From: Pseudidiomarina aquimaris
GTDB lineage: Bacteria > Pseudomonadota > Gammaproteobacteria > Enterobacterales > Alteromonadaceae
Length of the DNA stretch: 64,000 nt
Assembly (NCBI RefSeq): GCF_003987395.1
Contig: NZ_PIPT01000003.1
Span: forward strand, 1 to 64,000
Reading direction: 5' to 3'
In this document: piece by piece, positions 8,953 to 17,397 of the stretch
Layout: every line of letters begins with the position of its first letter
Numbering within the stretch: position 1 is the stretch's first letter
The notes under the pieces: generated by a model
Told to the model about the DNA's origin: nothing
Seen by the model: the letters and a program-made list of their open reading frames with translations, nothing else
Database searches by the model: none
Translations under genes and position numbers: made by a program

Positions 8953-9099
8953 AGAGGAGACCTTTTGTTTATAGTTATTATGCGCAACGACAAGGAGCAC
9001 CGATAGCATCTCATACGTTGCTGCAGCCCCTTGAAAGTTATTCGCTCAATCCTAGCGTATGCCGTAAACTGCGGCAAGCACTCAACACGTAACAAAGTT

Positions 9100-9747
9100 A
9101 TGCAACAGGATCTTTTTTCTCAGAACGAACACCAGTCGATAGTGCAGTTAGATACGCAAGCCTTTGTGTTAAAAGGCTTTGCTTCGGCACAAGATCTTCA
9201 GCTGTGGCAGTTGATACAAGAGGTCGTAGCAGTGTCACCGTGGCGCCAATTGACGACCCCCGGTGGTAAGAAAATGTCCGTGCGTACCACTAACTGCGGT
9301 CGTTGGGGTTGGCTTAGTGACGCCAAAGGCTATCGATATACGGCGCAAGATCCGCTGCGCAACGAGCCTTGGCCGGCAATGCCAGAATTGTTCTCAGAGC
9401 TCGCTCAAGATGCGGCGGAGCGTGCTGGTTTCGCAAACTTTCAACCCGATGCTTGCTTGGTGAATAGCTATCTGCCTGGAACCCGAATGGGTTTGCATCA
9501 AGACCGTGATGAAGCAAATCTGCAGGCGCCAATTGTTTCGGTGTCGCTTGGGCTTAGTGCGCAGTTTCTTTGGGGAGGAGATAGTCGTAACGAGCGTCCG
9601 CAGCGTATTGAACTGCACCATGGTGACGTGGTGGTTTGGGGGGGCGTCGATCGGCTGAAATTTCACGGTATCGGCAAGATTTTAGCGGGAAATCATCCGC
9701 TGCTCGGGCAGCAGCGGATTAATCTTACCTTTCGGCGCGCCAAATAA
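9100..9747 (+). CDS. alkB: DNA oxidative demethylase AlkB
   Basis: AlkB is a 2-oxoglutarate/Fe(II) dioxygenase that removes 1-methyladenine and 3-methylcytosine lesions from DNA and RNA by oxidation. The iron triad is visible as His133 and Asp135 (LHQDRDE) and His189 (LKFHGIG), nearly the same numbering as E. coli AlkB (131, 133, 187). The closing RINLTFRR supplies the 2-oxoglutarate-binding Arg residues. I start at the ATG at 9100, giving 215 residues against 216 in E. coli; the frame continues upstream to a TTG at 9031 with no homology support. It faces cnoX convergently with an 18-base gap. No ada gene is nearby, so SOS/Ada-type coupling is not shown. Confidence 0.93.
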   Translation: MQQDLFSQNEHQSIVQLDTQAFVLKGFASAQDLQLWQLIQEVVAVSPWRQLTTPGGKKMSVRTTNCGRWGWLSDAKGYRYTAQDPLRNEPWPAMPELFSELAQDAAERAGFANFQPDACLVNSYLPGTRMGLHQDRDEANLQAPIVSVSLGLSAQFLWGGDSRNERPQRIELHHGDVVVWGGVDRLKFHGIGKILAGNHPLLGQQRINLTFRRAK

Positions 9748-9765
9748 GTCGCTGCGGCCAATCAG

Positions 9766-10614
9766 CTAATACATCATGCTGTAGAGTTTACGACGGTAGT
9801 GGGCCGCAAGCGGGTCACCCTTTGGTAAGCCATTTAACATGTCGAGCGTTTGCTTTTTGGCTGTTCCGAAGTTGAAATCTTGCATGAGAACGTTAAACGC
9901 CAGCTCTAAAGCTTCTTCCATGCGCTGCGCATCGTAGAGCTTAGTCGCTAACTCAAGCTGTAAGTCGAGATTGTCGGGGTGCGCATCCGCTTGCTCTTGC
10001 AAGGCGCGCAGTTCTGGACTGTCGGCTGCTTGCTTTGCCAGCTCAAGCTTACTGACGACATGCTGATAATGGCTGTCTTGATCGGCCAAGCCGATAGGCG
10101 CTAATAACTCTTCTGTTTGTTCTAGGCGGCCAACACTGCAGGCGGCGTCTGCAAGCGTAAGTTGCGCGGTAATATCCGTCGGTTGTAGGTCATAAGCTTG
10201 TTTGGCGAGGGCGTAAGCCTCTTGATAGCTCTCTTGCTGAAGCAATTCCTGTGCCTGTTGCAATAGATCGGCACCCGGTCCCGGAACATGTTGTTCGATA
10301 CGGGCCCGAATGGCGCTTTCAGGCTCCACACCAGCAAAACCATCAACCGGTTGGCCATCTTTGAAAAAAGCAACGGTAGGTAGACTACGAATGCCAAATT
10401 GGGCAGCTAATTGTTGTTGAGCCTCACAGTCAATTTTTGCCAAGGTAACGCGGTCGCTGAACTCGTTGGCTAACTTTTCGAGAACCGGCATCAGTTGCTT
10501 GCACGGCTCGCACCAGTCGGCCCAAAAGTCGACCATGACCAACTTGGATTTAGAACCCTCTAAAATGACCTGCTGAAAATTCTCAATGGTGACGTTGATA
10601 CCTACGTTTGCCAC
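9766..10614 (-). CDS. cnoX: Thioredoxin-domain co-chaperone CnoX (YbbN)
   Basis: CnoX (YbbN) combines a thioredoxin fold with TPR-like repeats and works with DnaK and GroEL as a holdase and redox protector. Residues 1-110 are the thioredoxin domain; the remaining 170 are helical TPR-type repeats. The thioredoxin active site is WCEPC (34-38), a full CxxC pair, whereas E. coli CnoX has lost the first Cys, so this copy could be redox active. Start is GTG at 10614, supported by AAGGA 6 bases upstream. It follows the aldehyde dehydrogenase pair after an 81-base gap that contains a plausible promoter. Confidence 0.92.
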   Translation of the reverse strand: MANVGINVTIENFQQVILEGSKSKLVMVDFWADWCEPCKQLMPVLEKLANEFSDRVTLAKIDCEAQQQLAAQFGIRSLPTVAFFKDGQPVDGFAGVEPESAIRARIEQHVPGPGADLLQQAQELLQQESYQEAYALAKQAYDLQPTDITAQLTLADAACSVGRLEQTEELLAPIGLADQDSHYQHVVSKLELAKQAADSPELRALQEQADAHPDNLDLQLELATKLYDAQRMEEALELAFNVLMQDFNFGTAKKQTLDMLNGLPKGDPLAAHYRRKLYSMMY

Positions 10615-10646
10615 AGTAATTCCTTCTTAACGACAAGTGAATGCTT

Positions 10647-10676
10647 ATTTAATGAGGGCTGCGAGGTGTTTTTCAA
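10647..10676 (-). promoter_or_regulatory. Candidate sigma-70 promoter for cnoX
   Basis: On the minus strand, TTGAAA (10676-10671) and TTAAAT (10652-10647) are spaced by 18 bases, about 33 bases before the cnoX GTG. The -35 matches consensus at 5 of 6 positions and the -10 at 4 of 6. This is a pattern match only. Confidence 0.4.
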
Positions 10677-10695
10677 CACTCTCACAGTACTTTTA

Positions 10696-12057
10696 TTAGC
10701 TGAACCAACGTAATAATTTTTGCTTAAACGAGGTATAGGGTGGGTAACGAAATTTCGGGTCAAACCAGAATGGACGCTGCATTACAGCTTTCTGGTGACT
10801 GAAGGTATCAAACCCAAATTTACCGTGATAACGCCCCATACCGCTCGGACCGACGCCACCAAAGGGCAGTTCCGGATTGAGCATGAACATGAGGGTATCG
10901 TTATTGCATTGATTGCCCGCATGGGTTTGTTCTGTGAGTTGTTGCAATGCCCGCTTTGAGGCACTAAATCCGTAGAGTGCGAGGGGCTTGTCACGCTCAC
11001 GAATGAATTCGACAGCACTAGCTAGATTCGGCACGCTCAAGACTGGCAGGATGGGGCCAAAAATCTCTTCTTCCATTACCGGACTGTCGACGGCTACATC
11101 AGTGAGAATAGTGGGTGCAAGAAAACGTTGTTGGCGATCATGGTCGCCCCCATGGACCACGGTTCCTTGCTCTAAGTAGCCCACGAGCCGCTGCCAATGT
11201 TGCTCGTTGACAATGCGGCCGTAGTCGTTGGCATCGCTAGCGTCGGTACCATAAAAATCTTCCACTGCCTGTTTGAGGGCGGCGACGAACTCGTCGCGAC
11301 GGTTATCTGCAACTAAGACATAGTCGGGGGCGATACAGGTTTGCCCAGCATTAAGCCATTTACCCCAAGCAATACGTCGTGCCGCGGTCTTGATATCCGC
11401 ATCGTCTAAGACCACGGCAGGGCTTTTACCGCCGAGCTCAAGCGTCACTGGTGTGAGATGTTTGGCTGCGGCTTCCATAACGATACGCCCGACGCGACCG
11501 CCGCCAGTGTACATAATGTGGTCGAACCGTTGGGCAAGTAGCTCCTGCGCAACTTCTGCACCACCGGTCACTACTTGTACTGCTTCGTTAGCCAAATAAT
11601 CAGGTAATAACTTGGCAATGATGTCGGCTGTGCGCGGGGCCAGTTCTGAGGGCTTAACCACTGCGCAGTTACCTGCGGCAAGGGCTGCAACAAGTGGGCT
11701 TAGTAACAATTGCAGTGGATAGTTCCAAGCCCCAATAATGAGCACTACGCCAAGCGGCTCGGGGTGCAAAAAGCTTTTTCCGGGCCATGCCATCAGTGGT
11801 TGTGACACCCGTTTACCGCGCATCCACTTACGCAGATGCTTGCAGGTGTAATCAATGTCACTATTGAGGTAACCAAGCTCGGTGAGCCAACCTTCAGCTT
11901 TGCTCTTGCCCAAGTCACTTTCCAGCGCCTTGAGTAAGTCGCTCTCGTGCTCCTCGAGCATGAGTTGCAGCTGTTTTAATTGATTAATACGCCAACTTAG
12001 TGGGCGGGTAAGCCCACTAATGTAGCTGTGACGCAGACGTTGCATCATATCGTTCAT
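10696..12057 (-). CDS. Aldehyde dehydrogenase, coniferyl-aldehyde dehydrogenase-like (class 3)
   Basis: This NAD(P)-dependent aldehyde dehydrogenase has 453 residues, the shorter class 3/CalB type. Catalytic Glu207 is in TLELGGKSP and nucleophile Cys241 in NAGQTCIAPD; the C-terminal PFGGVGPSGMGRYHG is typical. A hydrophobic tail ends with KQKLLRWFS, without a clear membrane anchor. The start ATG overlaps the stop of the upstream gabD-like gene by 4 bases, so the two are translationally coupled. The true substrate is unknown: coniferyl aldehyde is the family label, but medium- or long-chain aldehydes are equally likely in a marine bacterium. Confidence 0.88.
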   Translation of the reverse strand: MNDMMQRLRHSYISGLTRPLSWRINQLKQLQLMLEEHESDLLKALESDLGKSKAEGWLTELGYLNSDIDYTCKHLRKWMRGKRVSQPLMAWPGKSFLHPEPLGVVLIIGAWNYPLQLLLSPLVAALAAGNCAVVKPSELAPRTADIIAKLLPDYLANEAVQVVTGGAEVAQELLAQRFDHIMYTGGGRVGRIVMEAAAKHLTPVTLELGGKSPAVVLDDADIKTAARRIAWGKWLNAGQTCIAPDYVLVADNRRDEFVAALKQAVEDFYGTDASDANDYGRIVNEQHWQRLVGYLEQGTVVHGGDHDRQQRFLAPTILTDVAVDSPVMEEEIFGPILPVLSVPNLASAVEFIRERDKPLALYGFSASKRALQQLTEQTHAGNQCNNDTLMFMLNPELPFGGVGPSGMGRYHGKFGFDTFSHQKAVMQRPFWFDPKFRYPPYTSFKQKLLRWFS

Positions 12058-13511
12058 GCGAATCCACCTAAGGTTAGGGTCTTGGTTTCTTGGTATTCCG
12101 CCAAGCCATAACGTGACCCTTCACGGCCAATACCGGACTCTTTCACGCCGCCAAAGGCATTGTAAGCATGTGAAATAGCTCCAGCATTAATGCCTAACAT
12201 GCCGCATTCGAGGGCTGCACTGACCCGTTCAATGCGACGATAATCCTGCGCACAGAAATAACCTGCTAAGCCAAATGGAGTGTCATTGGCCTTGCGGATA
12301 CCTTCCTCTTCGTCAGTAAAGCTTTGCACAGCAACAACCGGACCAAAAATCTCTTCTTGGGTGATTGCCATGCTTGATGTGACGTCGGTGAGCAGCGTCG
12401 GCGCATAAAATAGCTCGCCGAGGTCATTTAACACTTCACCACCGAGCAGACATTCAGCGCCATTCTCACGCGCATCGCCGACCAATCGTTCGACTTTTTC
12501 AATGGCCGCGGTATTGATAAGAGGTCCGTAATCAACTTCATCGGCAGTACCGGCGGCAACCTTCAAGTCACGCATCGCCGCTTTCAGTTTATTGACAAAT
12601 GAATCCAGAACGTTCTCTTGCACCAGAATTCGGTTTGCGCTGATACAGGTTTGCCCGGCATTGCGGAATTTACAAATCATCAGTTGCTCGACGGCGTGAT
12701 CCAAATCAGCGTCGTCGAAAACAATGAAAGGTGCATTACCGCCCAGCTCAAAGGAAACTTTCTTCACATTGCTGGCACACTGCTGCATAAGCTGTTTACC
12801 CACTTCGGTTGAGCCAGTAAAACTGAACTTACGAATTAATGGGTGCTCGGTTAATACCTTGCCTACGCTTTTGGAGTCGCTGCTTGGAACAATATTGAGC
12901 ACACCGTCTGGGATGCCAACTTCACTTGCGAGTTGTGCTATTGCAAGCGCGGATAAAGGCGTAAGTTGTGGCGGTTTGACCACCATGGTACAGCCAGCGG
13001 CTAGGGCTGGAGCCACTTTACGGGTAATCATCGCATTCGGGAAATTCCAAGGCGTGATGGCACTGCAAACACCAATGCCTCGCTTAACGATGGACACGCG
13101 TTTGTCGGTTGTTTGCAATGGCACTATATCACCGTAGCTACGCTCGGCTTCACCCGCGAACCACTTAACGAAGCTGGCGCCGTAATCGATTTCAGCAGCC
13201 GCTTCGGCGACGGGCTTGCCTTGCTCAGCGCACATAAGTTCTGCCAGCGCCTGCTTATTGGCTTGCATTGCGTCATACCACTTCAGCAGTAAATCCGCGC
13301 GTTCATGGGCGGGGCGTGCGCGCCATGCGGGCAGGGCGCGATTGGCGGCTTCAACGGCGCGCTCGGCGAGTGTTGCATCGGCATCGGCGACTTCGGCGAG
13401 AACTTCACCAGTGGCGGGGTTAGTTACTTCGAACCGCTCATCTACCGGCACCCAGTGGCCATCAATGAACGCATTGGTTTTTGTTAACGAACGCATGCTA
13501 TGGGATGACAT
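12054..13511 (-). CDS. gabD: NAD(P)-dependent succinate-semialdehyde dehydrogenase, GabD-like
   Basis: The predicted reaction is oxidation of succinate semialdehyde to succinate, the last step of GABA and some polyamine degradation. The 485 residues show ALDH motifs: ITPWNFPNAM (153-162), KPPQLTPLSA (179-188), Glu255 in FELGGNAPF, Cys289 in NAGQTCISANR. Length and sequence fit GabD better than other ALDHs, but no GABA transaminase gene is near. It heads a two-gene operon with the class 3 ALDH and is divergent from deaD. Confidence 0.85.
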   Translation of the reverse strand: MSSHSMRSLTKTNAFIDGHWVPVDERFEVTNPATGEVLAEVADADATLAERAVEAANRALPAWRARPAHERADLLLKWYDAMQANKQALAELMCAEQGKPVAEAAAEIDYGASFVKWFAGEAERSYGDIVPLQTTDKRVSIVKRGIGVCSAITPWNFPNAMITRKVAPALAAGCTMVVKPPQLTPLSALAIAQLASEVGIPDGVLNIVPSSDSKSVGKVLTEHPLIRKFSFTGSTEVGKQLMQQCASNVKKVSFELGGNAPFIVFDDADLDHAVEQLMICKFRNAGQTCISANRILVQENVLDSFVNKLKAAMRDLKVAAGTADEVDYGPLINTAAIEKVERLVGDARENGAECLLGGEVLNDLGELFYAPTLLTDVTSSMAITQEEIFGPVVAVQSFTDEEEGIRKANDTPFGLAGYFCAQDYRRIERVSAALECGMLGINAGAISHAYNAFGGVKESGIGREGSRYGLAEYQETKTLTLGGFA

Positions 13512-13591
13512 AGTATTCCCCCTGCTGTGTCATTAAATGATTGGTTTATGAGTATGTTGCTTATACGCGCCACTTGCAATGATAGTTTACC

Positions 13592-13620
13592 TTGTACTTT
13601 TGTTATGTTTAGCGTATAGT
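13592..13620 (+). promoter_or_regulatory. Candidate sigma-70 promoter for deaD
   Basis: TTGTAC (13592-13597) and TATAGT (13615-13620) are separated by 17 bases. The -10 matches 5 of 6 consensus positions and the -35 matches 3. Transcription would start near 13627, leaving a leader of about 150 nt before deaD. Confidence 0.5.
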
Positions 13621-13626
13621 GCGCGC

Positions 13627-13774
13627 TCCTCAGGGTCATTACCGCTAATGATGGGAGCGGCTCAACCCCTGATTCGCTGGGGTTCAGCGCCTATTTCCTG
13701 CCAGAGTGTTCATCGTGTTCTGTAGCTGGGCGTACATTCCCCCTTATGCTTTACAGAAATGATGTGAGAAAACT
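13627..13774 (+). promoter_or_regulatory. Long structured 5' leader of deaD
   Basis: About 148 bases separate the predicted start site from the deaD ATG and no open frame explains them. AACCCC (13664-13669) pairs with GGGGTT (13679-13684), and the flanking GCGGCTC/CAGCGC extends the stem with bulges. Long leaders are known for csdA/deaD mRNAs in enterobacteria, where they take part in cold-shock and autoregulation; whether this one does is inferred from that parallel. Confidence 0.45.
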
Positions 13775-15571
13775 ATGTCAGAAGTTATTGTGGACCAGTC
13801 GTTCGCCGACTTGGGCCTGCCTAGTGCTGTCCTAAATCAACTTAACAGCATGGGCTTTACTGCTCCTACGCCTATTCAATTACAAGCCATTCCAGCAATG
13901 TTGGCTGGCAAAAACGTGCTTGGTGAAGCGCAAACCGGTACCGGTAAAACCGCTGCTTTCGGTTTGCCAGGACTTTCGTTGCTTGACGCCAATACGCGTG
14001 AAACGCAAATGCTGGTGGTTGCGCCGACGCGTGAGTTAGCGATTCAGGTTGCTGAAGCATTGTCTGAGTTCGGCCAAAAAATGCGTGGTCTGGAAGTTGC
14101 TACTGTTTACGGTGGTGCTGCTTTTGGTCCGCAAATCAAAGCATTGCGTACTGGTGCCCAGATTATCGTGGGCACGCCGGGACGTTTGCTCGACATGCTG
14201 AACAAAGGTGTGTTGAAGCTCTCAGCTTTGCGTATGGCGGTGCTCGACGAAGCCGATGAAATGCTAAACATGGGCTTTATCGAAGATATCGAAACCATCA
14301 TGGGCGCGGTACCGAACACTTCGCAGCGTGCGCTATTCTCGGCGACCATGCCAAACGCGATTCGCAAGCTGGCGAAGACCTTCTTGGTCAATCAAGAAGG
14401 TGAGCAACCGGTCAATATTAAGATTGCACCGAAGACCCAGAACAAAGCCAATATTCGCCAACGCGCGTGGCAAGTTCGTGGCCTAACGAAAATGACTGCG
14501 TTAACGCGTCTCTTAGAGACCATGGACTATCAACGTGTGCTTATCTTCGTGCGTACCCGTAACGACACCATGGAGCTGACCGAGCTCTTACAAAAGTCAG
14601 GCTTTAAAGCATCGCCATTGAGCGGTGACTTAAACCAAAGTCAGCGCGAGCAAACAGTGAGCCAGTTACGTAGTGGCCACATCGAAATCCTCGTCGCGAC
14701 CGACGTTGTAGCTCGTGGTCTTGATGTGCCAGAAATTACTCACGTAATTAACTACGATTTGCCGGGTGATAACGAATCTTACGTTCACCGTATTGGTCGT
14801 ACCGGTCGTGCTGGCCGCAGTGGCGAAGCGATTTTGTTCTTCCGTCCACGCGAGAAGCATCTACTGCGCCAATATGAGCGCTTGACGAATAGCTCGATCG
14901 AGTTTTTCGAGGTGCCTAATGCCGCTGAACTGAGTAAGTTCCGCCAAAACTCTCTGCAAGAGAAGTTAGTTGCACAGGTAGCACAAGGTGGCCTTGACGA
15001 GATGACGTCAATCGTTGAAAAAATGCAGGCTGAAACGAATTTAACTGCGACGCAAATCGCTGTTGCCTTACTGGCGCAACAGCAACAGCAGCGCCCGCTT
15101 ATCGTGCCAGCTGATCCGGCACCGAAGAAGTTCGCTGAACGCCCAGAGCGTGCGGACCGTGGCGATCGCAAGCGCAACGACAAGCGTGCCAATGGCCGAG
15201 ACCGTCGCGACGCGAATGTTGAATTCGACACCTACCGTATCCAAGTCGGCCGTGAGCATGGTGCGCGTCCACAAGATATCGTGGGTGCTATTGCTAACGA
15301 AGGGGACATCGACAGCAAATATATTGGTCAAATCCAATTGTTTGATAACCACAGTTTAGTCGAGTTGCCTAAAGGTATGCCTACAGGCGTACTACGTATC
15401 TTGCAACGTGCGCGTGTTCGCCAGCAACAGATGGCGATGGAATTATCTGACAATGCGATCGCAGCGCGTCCGCGTAAGCCGCGTGGTGAGCGTCCAGCAC
15501 CAAAAGGCTTCGCTGGCGGCAAAGAACGCCAAGGCCGTGGTGGCGAGCGTCGTGGCCGTCGCTTTCAATAA
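13775..15571 (+). CDS. deaD: DEAD-box ATP-dependent RNA helicase DeaD/CsdA
   Basis: This RNA helicase acts in 50S subunit assembly, mRNA decay and growth in the cold. The 598 residues contain the Q motif (near 32-36), motif I AQTGTGKT (52-59), Ia PTRELA, TPGR, motif II DEAD (158-161), SAT near 189-191, motif VI HRIGRTGRAGR, then a charged linker rich in Arg/Asp (about 455-485), a DbpA-type RNA-binding domain (about 486-560) and a basic Gly/Arg tail ending RGGERRGRRFQ. This architecture and length separate CsdA from SrmB, RhlB and RhlE. It is single-gene, with its own promoter and terminator. Confidence 0.95.
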   Translation: MSEVIVDQSFADLGLPSAVLNQLNSMGFTAPTPIQLQAIPAMLAGKNVLGEAQTGTGKTAAFGLPGLSLLDANTRETQMLVVAPTRELAIQVAEALSEFGQKMRGLEVATVYGGAAFGPQIKALRTGAQIIVGTPGRLLDMLNKGVLKLSALRMAVLDEADEMLNMGFIEDIETIMGAVPNTSQRALFSATMPNAIRKLAKTFLVNQEGEQPVNIKIAPKTQNKANIRQRAWQVRGLTKMTALTRLLETMDYQRVLIFVRTRNDTMELTELLQKSGFKASPLSGDLNQSQREQTVSQLRSGHIEILVATDVVARGLDVPEITHVINYDLPGDNESYVHRIGRTGRAGRSGEAILFFRPREKHLLRQYERLTNSSIEFFEVPNAAELSKFRQNSLQEKLVAQVAQGGLDEMTSIVEKMQAETNLTATQIAVALLAQQQQQRPLIVPADPAPKKFAERPERADRGDRKRNDKRANGRDRRDANVEFDTYRIQVGREHGARPQDIVGAIANEGDIDSKYIGQIQLFDNHSLVELPKGMPTGVLRILQRARVRQQQMAMELSDNAIAARPRKPRGERPAPKGFAGGKERQGRGGERRGRRFQ

Positions 15572-15588
15572 GTGACACAGGTTTAGAG

Positions 15589-15614
15589 AAAAGGGAGCTT
15601 CGGCTCCCTTTTTT
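15589..15614. terminator. Bidirectional terminator between deaD and the photolyase gene
   Basis: AAAAGGGAGC (15589-15598) pairs with GCTCCCTTTT (15603-15612) around a TTCG tetraloop; six T follow on the plus strand and the A-run serves the minus strand. The T-run overlaps the stop codon of the convergent photolyase gene. Confidence 0.93.
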
Positions 15615-17223
15615 ATAGGCTTGCCAGAAACTCCTCGGCTTCTTGTGTGATCTGCTTTTTGTCTTCTTCGCTGCGCTTTTCCCATTGCTTAAGGATCAAG
15701 CCCATGCGGCCGTTCCCTTGCAGTTGCTCAAAATGGCGATCAATAAAATGCCAGTAGAGTAGGTTAAACGGGCAAGCACCTTCACCGGTTTTACGCTTCA
15801 CATCATAGTGACAATCGGTGCAGTAATCGGACATTTTATGAATATAACTGCCGCTTGAAACATAGGGCTTAGTTGCTAGTATGCCACCATCGGCGTATTG
15901 GCTCATACCACGCGTGTTAGGCAATTCGACCCACTCAATCGCATCAATATAAATGCCAAGGTACCAAGCATCGACGGCGTCCGGATCACAGCCTGCTAAA
16001 AGTGCAAAGTTCCCGGTGATCATGAGGCGTTGAATATGATGGGCATATGCGTAATCCAACGACTGCCGAATACTTTTCTCTAAGCAGTTCATTTGGGTTT
16101 CGCCGTTCCAGTAGAAATCAGGCAATTGCCGTTTGTGGTTCAAGTGATTACGTTCGCCATAGTTCGGCATGAATTGCCAGTAGATCGCACGCACAAACTC
16201 TCGCCAACCAATGATCTGCCGAATGAACCCTTCAATTTGATTCAGTGAAATAGCCTTGGGGTTATTCTGCCATGCTTGAATAGCTGCATCGACAACTTGC
16301 TTCGGCGCTAACATTTTCGTGTTTAATGCGAAAGAAAGACGGGAGTGATAAAGGCTCCATTGCCCAGTTACCATAGCGTCTTGATAGTCACCAAAGTTAG
16401 GCAGTAAGCGTTCGACAAAATCGGTTAACAGTTCTTTCGCCTCACGTCGTGAAAGGGGCCAAATGAACTGTTTGCTGTCGATTTCACCGAGTGTATCGAT
16501 ACCGGAATCAAGCAGAAGTTGATGTATTTCAGAGACATCATGGGCGAATAAAAGGGGCGTCGGGTAGTCATGTCCTGACTTAGGTGTTTTGCGATTATCG
16601 TGGTCGTAATTCCACTTGCCGCCCTCTGGCTTATCACCGTTCATCAAGTAGCCGGTTTGTTTACGAACACGGCGATAAAAGTGTTCCATGACATAGTTGT
16701 CCTGCTCGCCAAACCAGTCCTGCAAGACACTGCGTTGGGTAATAAAGTGTTCGCTATCAAACCAATCAACGCGGACATTTAAGCTGTCAACGACTGTCTC
16801 AGCCCAGTGCTGCAGCTGTTCGTCAAGTCGGTACTCATCGGGCTGTTGCAACTGCACCTGACATGCTTGGGTGGTTTTGCAGATGGCCTCGAGGTTGCTG
16901 GTGATGGATTGCTGGTTATCTTGGTTATCAAGCGTCAAGTACAGCACGCGATGCCCAGCCTCGGCTAGAGCGCTGGCGAATTTCCGCATGGCGGCGAAGA
17001 AGCCGACCACTTTCTGCACATGATGGCGACAGTAATCGGTTTCTTGGCGAATTTCCATCAGCACAAAAAGGCGTTCGTCATCGGTTTGCTGGAACCAGCT
17101 GTGACTGGCATTAAGTTGATCGCCGAGAATAAGTGCAACGGTTTTGAGACCACGTTTGGGTAACTGATTGAGTTGCAGCTTACATGCGGAACTTAGAAAT
17201 ATTGGTTCAGAGGATGACGACAT
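15613..17223 (-). CDS. phrB: Iron-sulfur photolyase/cryptochrome (FeS-BCP, PhrB-type)
   Basis: This is a photolyase of the prokaryotic iron-sulfur class (FeS-BCP, COG3046), whose characterised member PhrB of Agrobacterium repairs (6-4) photoproducts using FAD, a lumazine chromophore and a [4Fe-4S] cluster. The four cluster ligands are visible as Cys380, Cys468, Cys471 and Cys484 (from the ATG), with spacings of 88, 3 and 13 residues, which I recall as identical to PhrB. The DUF523-like N-terminus has LILGDQLN. I chose the ATG at 17223 (536 residues) over the TTG at 17232. It stands alone, convergent with deaD and divergent from the glycosyltransferase gene. Confidence 0.9.
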   Translation of the reverse strand: MSSSSEPIFLSSACKLQLNQLPKRGLKTVALILGDQLNASHSWFQQTDDERLFVLMEIRQETDYCRHHVQKVVGFFAAMRKFASALAEAGHRVLYLTLDNQDNQQSITSNLEAICKTTQACQVQLQQPDEYRLDEQLQHWAETVVDSLNVRVDWFDSEHFITQRSVLQDWFGEQDNYVMEHFYRRVRKQTGYLMNGDKPEGGKWNYDHDNRKTPKSGHDYPTPLLFAHDVSEIHQLLLDSGIDTLGEIDSKQFIWPLSRREAKELLTDFVERLLPNFGDYQDAMVTGQWSLYHSRLSFALNTKMLAPKQVVDAAIQAWQNNPKAISLNQIEGFIRQIIGWREFVRAIYWQFMPNYGERNHLNHKRQLPDFYWNGETQMNCLEKSIRQSLDYAYAHHIQRLMITGNFALLAGCDPDAVDAWYLGIYIDAIEWVELPNTRGMSQYADGGILATKPYVSSGSYIHKMSDYCTDCHYDVKRKTGEGACPFNLLYWHFIDRHFEQLQGNGRMGLILKQWEKRSEEDKKQITQEAEEFLASL

Positions 17224-17397
17224 AGATGGCAACCTAGCACAGGTGTATTAAAGTAATAGCTGAGCTACGCGCAAAAAAACAGAAAAGATCGCCAACGCCT
17301 GCGAGATTCGCCGCGAAAGCGCTGGCTAAACATAGCCATGGCAGGCAATATTTGGCAGAATACGCCCATAAGACACGACATCTACAGGCAGAATAAA

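Noticed and set aside
9031-9099. TTG-initiated extension of alkB, and similar TTG extensions of phrB (17232), trmB (25384), the acyl-CoA dehydrogenase (41336), glnE (48007) and nspC (4335)
   Set aside because: Each has an in-frame ATG a little downstream that restores family length, and no convincing ribosome site for the TTG. By contrast the TTG starts of nhaP2 and uppP have strong sites and were kept.
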